The notes beneath the pieces are model-generated. The model searched no databases. It worked only from the letters and a program-made list of their open reading frames with translations, and was not told the origin of the DNA. This document shows, piece after piece, positions 25,901 through 32,247 of a DNA stretch of 64,000 nucleotides; within the stretch, counting starts at the first letter, position 1; every line of letters begins with the position of its first letter. The DNA is from Hydractinia symbiolongicarpus (taxonomy: Eukaryota > Cnidaria > Hydrozoa > Anthoathecata > Hydractiniidae): the NCBI RefSeq assembly GCF_029227915.1, contig NC_079875.1, positions 4,776,001 to 4,840,000 on the forward strand, written 5' to 3'. The position numbers were made by a program, and so were the translations under genes.

Positions 25901-28800
25901 TGTTTAAATCTTTCGCATGATTACGATATTTACGAGATATATTTACGAATATTTACGAATTTTAAGAGGTTTTGTCGAATATCTACGAAAGGTGCGTAAA
26001 ATTTTGCGAATATTTTTATTTGAATTTCTAATCAACCCTTTGCTGGCCAAATTATGATATAGTTTCGAGAAAATTCCTTCCATATTTCTGGTACCTTTGG
26101 ACCCTTTTGAGCTTGTATCAAGTATTATTTTCCGAAAAAAAGTCATCTCAAAGGTATTAGTATTTGTTGCCATTATGGCTACATTGAGTTTGAAAGAAAA
26201 GTACTGAATTTTCCATGATCATATTGCAAGTTCTTTTTCTTTTAATTTTGATACACTTACATATACTACTATTCGCTTGGACAGTGAAACTCTTTGAAAC
26301 AGTTCCTATTCTCTAATAAACATAAGTAAATGTGGCATTTACTACATTTCATCCTACACATCATGTCACATTATCGGCATCGATTCTTTTTATAAACTGC
26401 TTCTGGCCAATGCCAAACTTGATCGTACCGGACATCATAAAAAGGTATCGTAACTGAGGGCTTTTTTCCAACTTTCGGCACCTCAAAATTAAGTGAATGC
26501 TTTTGGTTTACGACCCTTTGTATGTTATGCTGCCATTAAAGAAAAATCTCTTCGATGAAGGATCCAAGCATTTACTTTCGCTATGTCAACAAGATACCAA
26601 GTTATCTTAACGTACCCTTGTTTGGTTCGGCATGGAATCCGGTAAATTGCTATAAGCATGTCTGCCAGGTCCACACCACCCATGCTTTTGTTGTACTGCG
26701 CCACAATTTGTGAACAGGTTTTCCTTTCCCTTGCTTTCTTACACCGTCTTGAAACATATGTAAGCTGTTTCACCCCAACAAAGTTTAAAACAAGCTGAAC
26801 AACACTGTTATCTAGTTATTTGATAATAATCATCCCAGAATTTTTGTCAACTCGATAACCCATGCTTGCCCTTCCTTCCTTTTTCAGATCTTTGTCAGCC
26901 AACAAAGGGCATCAAGTTAATCGATTTGCCCGAAACAATACCAACTACAAGAATGCGCTTTTCTTTCAGATATCTCATCAAATCTAGGGTGGTAAACCAA
27001 TTTTTTTTAAAAAAGCTTATGGCTTTGCGAACCCAGAAGAGTTTGGGGAAGTTTCGCCACAAACATAGCTGATTTTTGTAAGTGGCTGTAATCAGCATCA
27101 TCGCCTATTGCATCCTCCAACTGTTTCCCCGCGTTAAGTAAAAATCATACATGAAGCCAGAAGCACAAGCCCGAACCAAATTTTTAAACCCCTATTTCTT
27201 TGGTTTTTTTGGATTGTATCGACGAATGCTGGAGTACTTAGTTTTCGAAGGAATTATTTGCTCATCAATACTGTGATATCCTCTGGTTTTACCTCAACGC
27301 ATTTATGGCGCACAGCTTTGATAATTGGTCGAATCTTGGCCAGTTTATCTTCGTTATTTATTTCCAAATTGTTCACAAAGTTAATGTTTTGGAACAAATC
27401 ACAAAATGGATTACGTGACAGGCGCGTATTTGAGTTCTTGTGACCAGTAAAGCTTGTATTGGGGAATCTTCACCAAGCTCATTTTCATCATGATGCCCAT
27501 AAGAGCTGTAATTTCCGCTGTACCTGTTTGATTTCTCTTGTGCCTTTTTTGGACTGTGTAAAGATTCGTTTGCTCAGTGACGAGTTCATCGATTTTTTCA
27601 GGAAAAAACTTCCAAAAATAGGCTAAAAGGGTTTATTCACCAATTGGCTAAGGAAACGAGTTTTCAAAATGTAACGTCCGTTACATGGTGTCTCTTTTGC
27701 GCCATCTGTTAACATGACGAGGATCTTTGGAACCCGCTTTATCGGTACTGGCATCATCGTTCACGTTCTTTGCTAGCTCTGCTAATGGCAAATCATCTTT
27801 ATCACTTACATCTGCACTTTCCCTCTCCGATACAATAATTGCTTCTTCGCGTACTTTATCAATCTCATCAGATCTTCAAAGGTTCCTTCAAATTATAGTT
27901 TTCTTATAGGGAAATTCTTTTTCATGCTTCATTTCAGACTAAAGGCAAGGTTTGGATTTCAGCCTGAAAATTAATTGAAGTCGTATTTAGAAGTTAAAAG
28001 TTTAAAAGCAAAAAATTAGGAAAGAAACAATAGGTTACACATTTCTCCCTTTTTCCGCATGACACATAAAATTCTTTGTGAGAAAGTAACTAGGAAACTG
28101 GACTGTGCTATCGAGTCAAACAAAAACGGGCGAAAAATTTGTCCCTACAAGCGTCTTACTCGTTTCCAGACTGCGCTGTGTGGAAGTCGGTAATGGAAGC
28201 ATAAAATGTGAAAATCATGTAACCAAGTACCATATGGCTCATTGAAATTATAAAAAGACTTTTCCTTCTTTGACAGGAATATTTTATCCACATTTAAGCC
28301 TGAGTTGCTCAACTTCTGCTCAGTTACTTAGTGACTGCTGGGTTTTTGCCCCAAATCTCAGTCTCAACCGTTAGAAACTTGGTTGTTTATAAAAAAATGT
28401 CGGATATTTCTTTGATATATAAAGAAAATGTCCGAAATGAAATTTTTTTATATGTCAGGAAGAGATTTACTTGCTCAATGGGTAAATGTTTTTATTTGTA
28501 GAAATTCATAAAGAGGAAACAACACTTCTGGCTCAAGATATTTTGGTACAGGTTTCCTCCATCATAAAACAGACAGAAGAAATTACAAAAAAACATAACA
28601 TTCAACGCGTCAAGCTTCGTTTTGACCGAGGTAGCAGTAGTTTACGGATTGCCACGAAGCAAAGCAGATATCGTAAGCAGAGATATTCCTTTCACCGGTA
28701 TATTCCTTCTCAATCACTTCAGAGTATACAAGCATCAACGGCGGACGTTCCTGGAAGCAATACAACAATCAATGACGACCTCGAAGAATTCGAATGTTGA
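1024..28800 (+). CDS. TSP1-SEA-FN3 receptor with potassium-channel/iGluR-like pore (gene, 3' part)
   Basis: Gene-level entry; the 5' end lies outside the window. Twenty exons (1024-1176, 4060-4857, 7646-7894, 8098-8325, 8716-8859, 9101-9271, 9564-9731, 15928-16034, 18022-18080, 18920-19071, 19337-19633, 19855-20145, 21224-21526, 21708-22180, 22387-22487, 23424-23580, 23672-23738, 24407-24678, 25711-25885, 28502-28800) all have GT..AG borders and matching phases, and sum to 1554 codons with the stop. Domain order: Cys-rich segment, Ser/Thr mucin-like array, Cys-rich segments, three TSP1, SEA, three FN3, first half of a ligand-binding-like domain, TM1, pore loop with TQGTHGYGD, TM2, second ligand-binding-like half, TM3, cytoplasmic tail. 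This pore-flanked topology is that of ionotropic glutamate receptors of the potassium-selective GluR0 type. I infer a cell-surface, ligand-gated or adhesion-coupled potassium channel subunit. The ligand is unknown. Gene identity beyond the domains is not recognised. Confidence 0.85.
1924..2956. mobile_element. TIR element with TTAA/TA ends
   Basis: The left end TTAAAGGAGAGGCGAAC (1924-1940) is the exact reverse complement of the right end GTTCGCCTCTCCTTTAA (2940-2956). The 1-kb interior has no transposase frame, so it is non-autonomous. The TTAA at both ends would fit a piggyBac-type TTAA target duplication, and a TA duplication would fit a Tc1/mariner type. The sequence alone does not decide between them. 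Confidence 0.6.
3379..3689. repeat. interspersed repeat, copy 1
   Basis: About 230 bp from 3458 onward is near-identical to 22918-23157 (both contain gccgttatgtgttatatg and later ccgttaaaat). The first about 70 bp (3386-3457) is present in the other copy in inverted orientation. No protein is encoded; the short open frames here are chance. Confidence 0.75.
3802..3816 (+). CDS. possible 15-nt microexon of the receptor gene
   Basis: A strong polypyrimidine tract ending in tag is followed by 15 nt and then gtaggtg. The phase is 1-1, so inclusion would add five residues without changing the downstream frame. There is no support beyond splice signals, so this is speculative. Confidence 0.25.
4060..4857 (+). 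CDS. receptor exon: Ser/Thr-rich mucin-like repeat array
   Basis: A single 798-nt exon (acceptor ctgcag at 4054-4059, donor atg|gtaagt, phase 1-1) encoding 266 residues. About 18 near-perfect and 2 degenerate copies of a 12-residue unit such as TTTSTTPNAGGD are read from a 36-bp tandem repeat. The composition (Thr, Ser, Pro, Asn, Gly, Ala) is that of a heavily O-glycosylated extracellular stalk. The unit length is a multiple of three, so copy-number changes keep the frame. An antisense frame is also open across the array, but it is a by-product of the repeat. Confidence 0.8.
4111..4780 (+). repeat. 36-bp coding minisatellite
   Basis: Tandem copies of a 36-bp unit (for example gatacaactacaagtaccac followed by gccaaatgcaggtggt). 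Third-position changes and Ala-Gly/Ala-Ser alternation distinguish neighbouring copies. Copy number is probably polymorphic between individuals, as is usual for mucin-like arrays. Confidence 0.9.
6803..7063. mobile_element. nested hairpin MITE-like element
   Basis: The outer arms pair atgtttttgattgggtgtcc at 6803 with ggacacccaatcaaaaacat ending at 7063, and the pairing continues through about 40 bp. Nested inside near the right arm (about 6976-7020) is a second hairpin whose arms contain aatcaaaaccaccc and gggtggttttgatt. No coding capacity is credible. It lies inside an intron. Confidence 0.7.
7318..7374 (+). CDS. possible small Ser/Pro-rich exon of the receptor gene
   Basis: 57 nt between a tag acceptor (ending 7317) and a|gtaagt, phase 1-1. 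It encodes a Pro/Ser linker (motif PSPSSPSSS) that would fit between the mucin-like array and the Cys-rich region. Phase symmetry makes it optional. A transcript is needed to confirm it. Confidence 0.45.
7646..7894 (+). CDS. receptor exon: Cys-rich extracellular module
   Basis: Exon in phase 1-1 encoding about 83 residues with eight cysteines (DCPITCKR, KVCSGYQ, NNFCKE, KRCLNLTGCDG, MSCTAFCSS). The spacing recalls a TSP1-related or other small disulfide-rich fold, but the TSP1 Trp motif is absent. It lies between the mucin-like region and the canonical TSP1 repeats. Confidence 0.7.
8098..8325 (+). CDS. receptor exon: Cys-containing extracellular module
   Basis: Exon in phase 1-1, acceptor cattgtag and donor gcag|gtagtt. 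It encodes about 76 residues with six cysteines (LKCSPN, PYCLESVCGEYED, DCDAVPP, LCHC). It is not recognised as a named domain. It directly precedes the first TSP1 exon and joins it in frame. Confidence 0.7.
8716..8859 (+). CDS. receptor exon: thrombospondin type-1 repeat 1
   Basis: One exon, one domain, phase 1-1. The Trp ladder GGWSPWSACSATC, an Arg-rich strand VRSRSRSC and terminal ENCGELHCP give the six-cysteine TSP1 pattern. Such domains bind glycosaminoglycans or matrix partners and are often C-mannosylated on the WxxW motif seen here. Confidence 0.9.
9101..9271 (+). CDS. receptor exon: thrombospondin type-1 repeat 2
   Basis: Phase 1-1 exon. LSTWSSWLACSHTCGGG, ETRVRACDNP and RECNPQYCP define a TSP1 domain. 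One extra residue lies between the second Trp and the first Cys compared with its neighbours. Confidence 0.9.
9564..9731 (+). CDS. receptor exon: thrombospondin type-1 repeat 3
   Basis: Phase 1-1 exon. EWTEWSGCDKPCNNGR, RRKRTCTKG and SSPCNPTICP define a TSP1 domain. Its donor, caa|gtatgtgtgtatt, is the sequence that recurs as the core of the large intronic minisatellite downstream. Confidence 0.9.
9732..15927 (+). other. intron of the receptor gene, mostly minisatellite
   Basis: A 6.2-kb intron. The first about 110 bp hold two or three diverged monomers of the array unit (tatgtgtgtat at about 9733, 9770 and 9808). Unique AT-rich sequence follows to about 10260, then the main array to about 15750 and a short unique stretch before the SEA exon. 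Confidence 0.8.
10262..15750 (+). repeat. large minisatellite of about 38-bp units containing a splice-donor motif
   Basis: About 140 tandem copies of a 36-40-bp unit of the form gtagtaacgacaagtatgtg then tgtattatttttgtggaaa. Variants differ by T-run length, aacgac/aacaac/aaggac and gtagta/gtatca. Open frames on both strands exist only because the unit lacks stops; their translations are periodic (VCIFFVESSNDKY and similar) and are not genes. Longer duplications of about 460, 504 and 542 bp are visible. Confidence 0.95.
15928..16034 (+). CDS. receptor exon: SEA domain, part 1
   Basis: Begins in phase 1, ends in phase 0. It encodes IGVFVTRFDLEYSADLDSK and the following helix, matching the first strand and helix of SEA domains (a hydrophobic strand, then Asp-Leu and a polar helix). 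It joins 18022-18080. Confidence 0.7.
16035..18021 (+). other. intron of the receptor gene
   Basis: AT-rich intron with an (AAAT)n microsatellite at about 16935-16966. No exon or transposon protein is recognised. Confidence 0.6.
18022..18080 (+). CDS. receptor exon: SEA domain, part 2
   Basis: A 59-nt exon, phase 0 to phase 2, encoding a helix end and the strand FNDSIITVVLNNAR. It supplies the strand just before the GS motif in the next exon. Confidence 0.7.
18920..19071 (+). CDS. receptor exon: SEA domain, part 3, with GS cleavage motif
   Basis: Acceptor ttctttttag, phase 2 start, phase 1 end. Joined to the previous exon it gives a strand-turn-strand around RRGSLIANYTVYF. In SEA domains such as those of mucins this is the autoproteolysis site, with cleavage between Gly and Ser. 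The rest (about 40 residues) completes the domain. The upstream acceptor at 18755 would put the frame out of phase and is not used in this model. Confidence 0.7.
19337..19633 (+). CDS. receptor exon: fibronectin type III domain 1
   Basis: One-exon domain, phase 1-1. B-strand Trp in SFNVSWGDV, C-strand INGYVLFYR, and the F-strand tyrosine corner LHPGTQYAFRLLAYTSNGNG are classic FN3 marks. Confidence 0.9.
19855..20145 (+). CDS. receptor exon: fibronectin type III domain 2
   Basis: Phase 1-1. AYIEWDPV, PLGYRVIPY and PETTYVFEVCSFNSIGNG identify FN3. A cysteine pair near its end (GPCDKC) is unusual for FN3. Confidence 0.9.
20146..21223 (+). other. intron of the receptor gene
   Basis: AT-rich. 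The minus-strand open frames around 20600-20800 and 20930-21139 show no recognisable domain. Nothing else is seen. Confidence 0.5.
21224..21526 (+). CDS. receptor exon: fibronectin type III domain 3
   Basis: Phase 1-1. LTLRWLMPP, LTGYKIMYT and SPNTKYEIDILAMNEVGDG identify FN3. It is the membrane-proximal FN3, followed directly by the channel module. Confidence 0.9.
21708..22180 (+). CDS. receptor exon: first ligand-binding-like half and TM1
   Basis: 157 codons, phase 1 to phase 0. After a Cys-containing start (TCRCPEK) comes a region with a CGTC motif and segments such as VIGFSGLVEYFGYKYVSLL. The long hydrophobic helix IWPLILLNLIMMTAAGFLV follows as TM1. The placement matches the S1-M1 part of ionotropic glutamate receptors. 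S1 is short (about 110 residues), and ligand residues cannot be assigned by eye. Confidence 0.75.
22387..22487 (+). CDS. receptor exon: pore helix and first half of the selectivity filter
   Basis: Phase 0 to phase 2. It ends in LQQGWYWAFITQGTHG, the pore helix and filter start (TxxTxG). The intron splits the Gly codon of the GYG filter. Confidence 0.85.
22488..23423 (+). other. intron within the selectivity-filter codon
   Basis: 936-bp intron carrying copy 2 of the interspersed repeat seen at 3379 (22843-23157). Otherwise there is no recognisable feature. Confidence 0.7.
22843..23157. repeat. interspersed repeat, copy 2
   Basis: Second copy of the 3379-3689 repeat in the same orientation, except for its first about 65 bp (22854-22917). 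That segment is inverted relative to copy 1: ataccattggtaagggtaac here against gttacccttaccaacggtgt there. Confidence 0.75.
23424..23580 (+). CDS. receptor exon: filter end, TM2
   Basis: Phase 2 to phase 0. It completes GYGDFVPKRVLSRIF and continues into a hydrophobic helix IIWILVGLVMSSLIVGAIV (TM2). GYGD followed by a Pro and a basic residue is the usual potassium-channel context. Confidence 0.85.
23672..23738 (+). CDS. receptor exon: start of second ligand-binding-like half
   Basis: 67-nt exon, phase 0 to phase 1, encoding IGALNATFEERVGILRNGK. It follows TM2 as expected for S2. The donor a|gtaggg is acceptable. Confidence 0.65.
24407..24678 (+). CDS. receptor exon: second ligand-binding-like half
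   Basis: Phase 1 to phase 0. It has periplasmic-binding-protein-like features: a helix AQLAEALESREVEGVLIDAY followed by GFVLSGGL and a long C-terminal helix ending at the membrane. In iGluR-type proteins this part of S2 lines the ligand cleft. Confidence 0.75.
24690..25350 (+). repeat. 14-bp minisatellite (tttagtgctctcac)n
   Basis: About 45 imperfect copies of a 14-bp unit starting 12 bp after the donor of the preceding exon. Many units read tgctctcactttag, a pyrimidine stretch plus AG. The array is intronic, and the short frame running into it from the exon is not used. Confidence 0.9.
25711..25885 (+). CDS. receptor exon: TM3 and start of cytoplasmic tail
   Basis: Phase 0 to phase 1. After a polar stretch comes the hydrophobic helix TILWLCVMLLCGSLCGILY (TM3). 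A strongly basic stop-transfer run, RKHRSKRK, then places the rest in the cytoplasm. Confidence 0.8.
25886..28501 (+). other. last intron of the receptor gene
   Basis: 2.6-kb intron containing an antisense piggyBac-like transposase relic (about 26390-27560). No other gene is seen. Confidence 0.7.
26390..27560 (-). pseudogene. piggyBac-like (PGBD) transposase relic
   Basis: Read on the minus strand, the order is: NEDKLAKIRPIIKAV (about 27340), IDEQIIPSK with a probable catalytic Asp (about 27265), YNPKKPKK, SGFMYDFYLTRGN, NWFTTLDLMRYLKEKRILVV (about 26990) and a C-terminal YNKSMGGVDLADMLIAIYR (about 26690). These blocks follow piggyBac transposase order but lie in different frames with stops, so the copy is dead. 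It sits antisense in the last intron of the receptor gene. Ends and the TTAA target were not located. Confidence 0.8.
28502..28800 (+). CDS. receptor last exon: cytoplasmic tail and stop
   Basis: Starts phase 1 and ends at TGA 28798-28800. It encodes about 99 residues: a helical stretch (LLAQDILVQVSSIIKQTEEI), a basic region, and an acidic end DDLEEFEC. The C-terminal EC-stop does not match a classic PDZ ligand. Confidence 0.8.
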
Positions 28801-28859
28801 GCGAAAGAGACAATAACAAAAGCTGATTCGAAAAAGAGAGAATTTTTTTTGACGTGTAT

Positions 28860-28865
28860 AATAAA
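28860..28865 (+). terminator. polyadenylation signal AATAAA
   Basis: AATAAA 60 nt after the receptor stop codon, overlapping a second copy of the motif. Confidence 0.6.
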
Positions 28866-30142
28866 TAAACAAATCACTTGACACAGAAAATACAAAGCGC
28901 ATAATTTTATTTGTAAATATTTCACATATGCATTTATAAAAATCCATACATATTATGCTTCATGTTGTTTTATTGTGTCAACAAGAGCAGTTCATTGATA
29001 GATCAAAATGTGATAGTCATGTTTTCAAACATGACTGCATTATACAGTTGGTGCTCGATGTGGAACTTTCAAGGGACCGAAAAAAAAGATTCCACTTAGC
29101 GAATGTTCCACTTATCCAAAGTTTTTTCCAAGAAATTGCGTTAAAAAAGAGTTCTAGGAAAAGAATTTAGAAGCCCTAAAACTACAAGTGCAAAAGCTTC
29201 CAGAAAGAGTAAAACAACACATAGCGATTTCAATTTTACTATTATATTGTCACTTACAACAAAACTTCACAATTTTTTAGTCTCTTTCTGTACAAAAATT
29301 AATTGTACTGTTTCACCATACGCGTTAGTTTAAAAGAATTCGTGATTCATTATAAAAAAACACGTTCGAACGTTGGAATTCTGGAATTTGTTCAAATTTC
29401 CAGCAAAAGTTACGAGTGTGTAATTTGCCTCAAGGGGTTCAGTGTTCTAATTAACAAATGTTTCACGTATTTGTGCTTCAACTTATCCGAAGAAAATAGG
29501 ATAGTTTGAGAAGGCAAATCCAAGGAACCGGGGAAAATAGTTCCACTTATCCGGGGTTCCACATGTCCAGCGGCAACTGTATATCATTGCTTATAAAGGC
29601 CTACATATTTGGAGGTTTATATTATGCTGCTTGAGATTGACAAGTTCACAGTCCGTCTTTTTAATAATAGCCGTCGTCTGTCTATTTGTCTGTCTATTAC
29701 GGAAAAACGAAATGCGATATAAAAAGGACGGGCGATCCCGTGAATTTTTCGACGGGTTGACGACTAGTTTATTGTCTATTATAATATCGAAAATTCTTTT
29801 TTACCCTTCTAGGTGAACACAACCTTCAAACATTTTTGCTAGCGTCTTGTAGATAATTATAGACCTCCAGATAACATGAGCCATTATGTAATAAATGTTA
29901 GAAGGTCTAAATAATTTGTTTCGAAGAGATTAAAAGTATTTAGGAAATTTGGATATTTTTCCTTTTTTGGATATTTGGATATTTTTCCTTTATTTTTCCT
30001 CACAAGAAATCATTTACGCTCTTTTTATTATAGAGACACGGTCATGGCAATGTTAAAAAGCGGATGACATAAAAAACAGACCTAGGATCTTAGGTTATTT
30101 GGTTAAATCCAAAATACTAAACGTCAGCACAACCCATTTTGT
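28866..30142. other. intergenic, with a pogo/Tc1-like MITE
   Basis: About 1.3 kb between the receptor gene and the 47-bp repeat flanking the Polinton. It contains the TIR element at 29041-29584. The remaining sequence, including short open frames, shows no recognisable gene. Confidence 0.6.
29041..29584. mobile_element. TA-flanked MITE (Tc1/mariner/pogo type)
   Basis: Ends pair as TATACAGTTG and CAACTGTATA, with extended similarity through gatgtggaac at the left and gttccacatg at the right. TA at both borders fits a TA target duplication. It is 0.54 kb with no transposase, so it is non-autonomous. Confidence 0.7.
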
Positions 30143-30230
30143 CGAGTTCTCGCACTGGACGTAAAATGTTGCCGTTCTTCGTTTGATATCGAGTTCCCGC
30201 ACTGGAAGTTAAAGTCTGTCGTTCCTCGTT
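30143..30230. repeat. 47-bp host tandem repeat, left of the Polinton
   Basis: Two units: 30143-30189 and 30190-30230, the second interrupted by the Polinton. They share tcgagtt(c/t)(c/t)cgcactgga. The rest of the second unit and a third copy lie on the far side of the element. Confidence 0.75.
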
Positions 30231-30460
30231 AGAGATAGAGAAATGTCTGTTCTGGGACAAGCGCACGCACATATAAGGGAAATTCCAAATAATGCCAATA
30301 ACCAACACATAATAATATATACATGCCAATAACTAACACATAATCATATTAAATGCCAGTCACCAACACATAATCATATGAAATAATATAAACGAAATCA
30401 TATGATGTCATGCGCAATAGCATATATAGTTTATATGCTATTATACAGAATATAAGTAAA
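30231..30460 (+). repeat. Polinton left terminal inverted repeat
   Basis: Near-identical, inverted, to 45105-45334. Shared landmarks are agagatagagaaatgtctg, cccagaacag (inverted) and catatgatgtcatgcgcaat. It contains short internal repeats of the type aacacataatcatat. Confidence 0.9.
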
Positions 30461-30506
30461 GGGAAATTCCCTAATTTCCAGTTACCAGAGTTCTATCAAA
30501 TAAAAT

Positions 30507-30668
30507 ATGACAACTGAGTATTGTGATGAATGTGGAATTGATCTCGATAAATATGATAAATGCAAGTGTGGACGGAGGTTTATCGTAAAAGGAAAAATGC
30601 TGTGTTGGCAACACTATATGATGTATATAACGCACAACGGTGGATGTTGTACTTGTAAAAATTCTTAG
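30507..30668 (+). CDS. small zinc-binding-like Polinton protein
   Basis: 53-residue frame from ATG 30507 to TAG 30668. Cysteine pairs YCDECG, CKCG, then LCWQH and CCTCK suggest one or two zinc sites. It is the first gene inside the left terminal repeat. The function is unknown. Confidence 0.6.
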   Translation: MTTEYCDECGIDLDKYDKCKCGRRFIVKGKMLCWQHYMMYITHNGGCCTCKNS

Positions 30669-30696
30669 TTGGGCCTTGGTTATTATAATAAAGGAC

Positions 30697-31308
30697 ATGT
30701 TAAAATTTTACAATGACTCCGTGGAGACGAGGGATTTTTATAGCGAACCAACAGTACTTGATATTGACGAGGTTCAAATTGAGAATATCGTACTCAGCGA
30801 TCCCATCCAAGCTAATAAGGGTAAGGATGCTAGATATGTTATCGGTTATAAACATGATAACAACATATCGTCACTATTGATCATAACGCCAAAGGGGCTG
30901 TATTCAAATGGTGCATCCAAATATGATGATGGATCTTCGCTTACCATGTCATTTGATATGCAACAACATCCTAAATGGATTCAAAAATATAAATGTATTC
31001 TAGCAAGGATACAGCAATTGTATGGTAGCGAATTCACGACCTCATCAGTGAAGAACGGTAGAAACCTGAACACAAAAATTAAAGAATGGGATGGTAAAAT
31101 AAACACGTATTTCTACGATCTTCCAGTACCTATGCGACAGCCATGTCAATGTATCTGTATACTAAAAATATCCAGCATTTATAAGCAAAGCTCCAAGCAC
31201 TATCCGCAGGTCTTGCTTGAGGAATGTAAATATAAGTTCTTTCAACAATCCAGGACCCGGCACCTCATTGATTCAGATGATGAAGAGGAACCATTCGTTG
31301 TGGTATAG
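30697..31308 (+). CDS. Polinton protein of unknown function (203 aa)
   Basis: An intact frame from ATG 30697, chosen because upstream in-frame starts overlap the zinc-protein gene. It looks like a compact alpha/beta or beta-rich protein (VIGYKHDNNISSLLIITPKG, PKWIQKYKCILARIQQLYG) with an acidic C-terminus DSDDEEE. An acidic tail and a beta-rich body are seen in some viral ssDNA-binding proteins, but I see no decisive motif. The SAP protein follows 39 bp downstream. Confidence 0.65.
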   Translation: MLKFYNDSVETRDFYSEPTVLDIDEVQIENIVLSDPIQANKGKDARYVIGYKHDNNISSLLIITPKGLYSNGASKYDDGSSLTMSFDMQQHPKWIQKYKCILARIQQLYGSEFTTSSVKNGRNLNTKIKEWDGKINTYFYDLPVPMRQPCQCICILKISSIYKQSSKHYPQVLLEECKYKFFQQSRTRHLIDSDDEEEPFVVV

Positions 31309-31347
31309 TAAAACCTGATATATACAACATTGCATACAAAATAAACA

Positions 31348-31623
31348 ATGAACGATTTAAAAAAAGAAGCCAGAGAGCTGGGTGTTCGTGGCTACTCAAC
31401 TATGAAGAAGACTGAAATTATAGCCGTGATTCATAAGCTAAAATATAGAGATACCGCAACGCAGACCCTTGGGCCTTATTGTAAACCATGTCTAGAAATC
31501 ACAGCTATGAAAATATTGGATGAGTACATCAAAGGTTTGGAAGCAAAACAAAAGCAAACCATTATATATGAAGGTGACCTAATGATTGACGCAACTACTG
31601 GTGAAGTAATTGGTACCATCTAA
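31348..31623 (+). CDS. SAP-like domain Polinton protein
   Basis: 91 residues, intact. The N-terminal LKKEARELGVRGYSTMKKTE fits a SAP/Rho-N-type helix-turn-helix that binds DNA. A similar module opens the polymerase gene at 45040. The remainder has no recognised domain. It is a likely DNA- or replication-associated accessory. Confidence 0.7.
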   Translation: MNDLKKEARELGVRGYSTMKKTEIIAVIHKLKYRDTATQTLGPYCKPCLEITAMKILDEYIKGLEAKQKQTIIYEGDLMIDATTGEVIGTI

Positions 31624-31668
31624 TGTATTGTTAATATACATTAGATTATGAATAAGTCGGCGGCTCAT

Positions 31669-32245
31669 CTAGATACCGCTTACATGTTGAACAGATTGAA
31701 GTTTTTTCATAAACTCCTGTTTGGCCTCCTCGCGTCCCTTCTCGACTAGCTGCTGTCTCTCTCGTTCATTAAGCGATTCTACGATTTTTCTGGTTCTCTG
31801 ACGTATTTGCTCCTTGAGCAGCATATAGCGTTGCTTTTCCTGCATAGTTAAATTCATAATCACTAATAACCTTATACCCTCGTGCTTCTTGCTTTTCGAC
31901 ATCTAACCTCTTACCAGCATTTTTCAAACCTGCTTGGCCCAATCCCACAGCTATGGTGATGCCACCCATGGCTACGGCCAATAGTACACCAATTCCGGAT
32001 AGCATGCTACCAATTCCAACACCCGAAGTAATGACACTTACGGCCAGCAGACCATGATCTGTGTATCTAACCCACGTACCGTGCATTTTGAACTTTTTGG
32101 CGAGCTTATCCCGCTCTTTAATCTCATTACGTAGATATTTTACCACTTCTTCGATTTTTTTAAGCCTGTATACATGCCCCTTATTATTTTCTTGATCAGG
32201 TGCACTAGGTGGTAAGCTCGGGTATAATTTCATAATATCTGTCAT
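31669..32245 (-). pseudogene. Polinton membrane/coiled-coil protein, frameshifted
   Basis: The minus-strand frame from ATG 32245 encodes a charged helix (EEVVKYLRNEIKERDKLAKK) and a Gly/Ala-rich hydrophobic region (GVGIGSMLSGIGVLLAVAMG). It then runs out of frame near 31890. The continuation, a highly charged helix (RKIVESLNERERQQLVEKG), is in the overlapping frame 31669-31902. One shift separates them. It is tightly packed after the next upstream gene (2 nt). Probably a membrane-associated virion protein; the function is not established. Confidence 0.6.
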
Positions 32246-32247
32246 AT

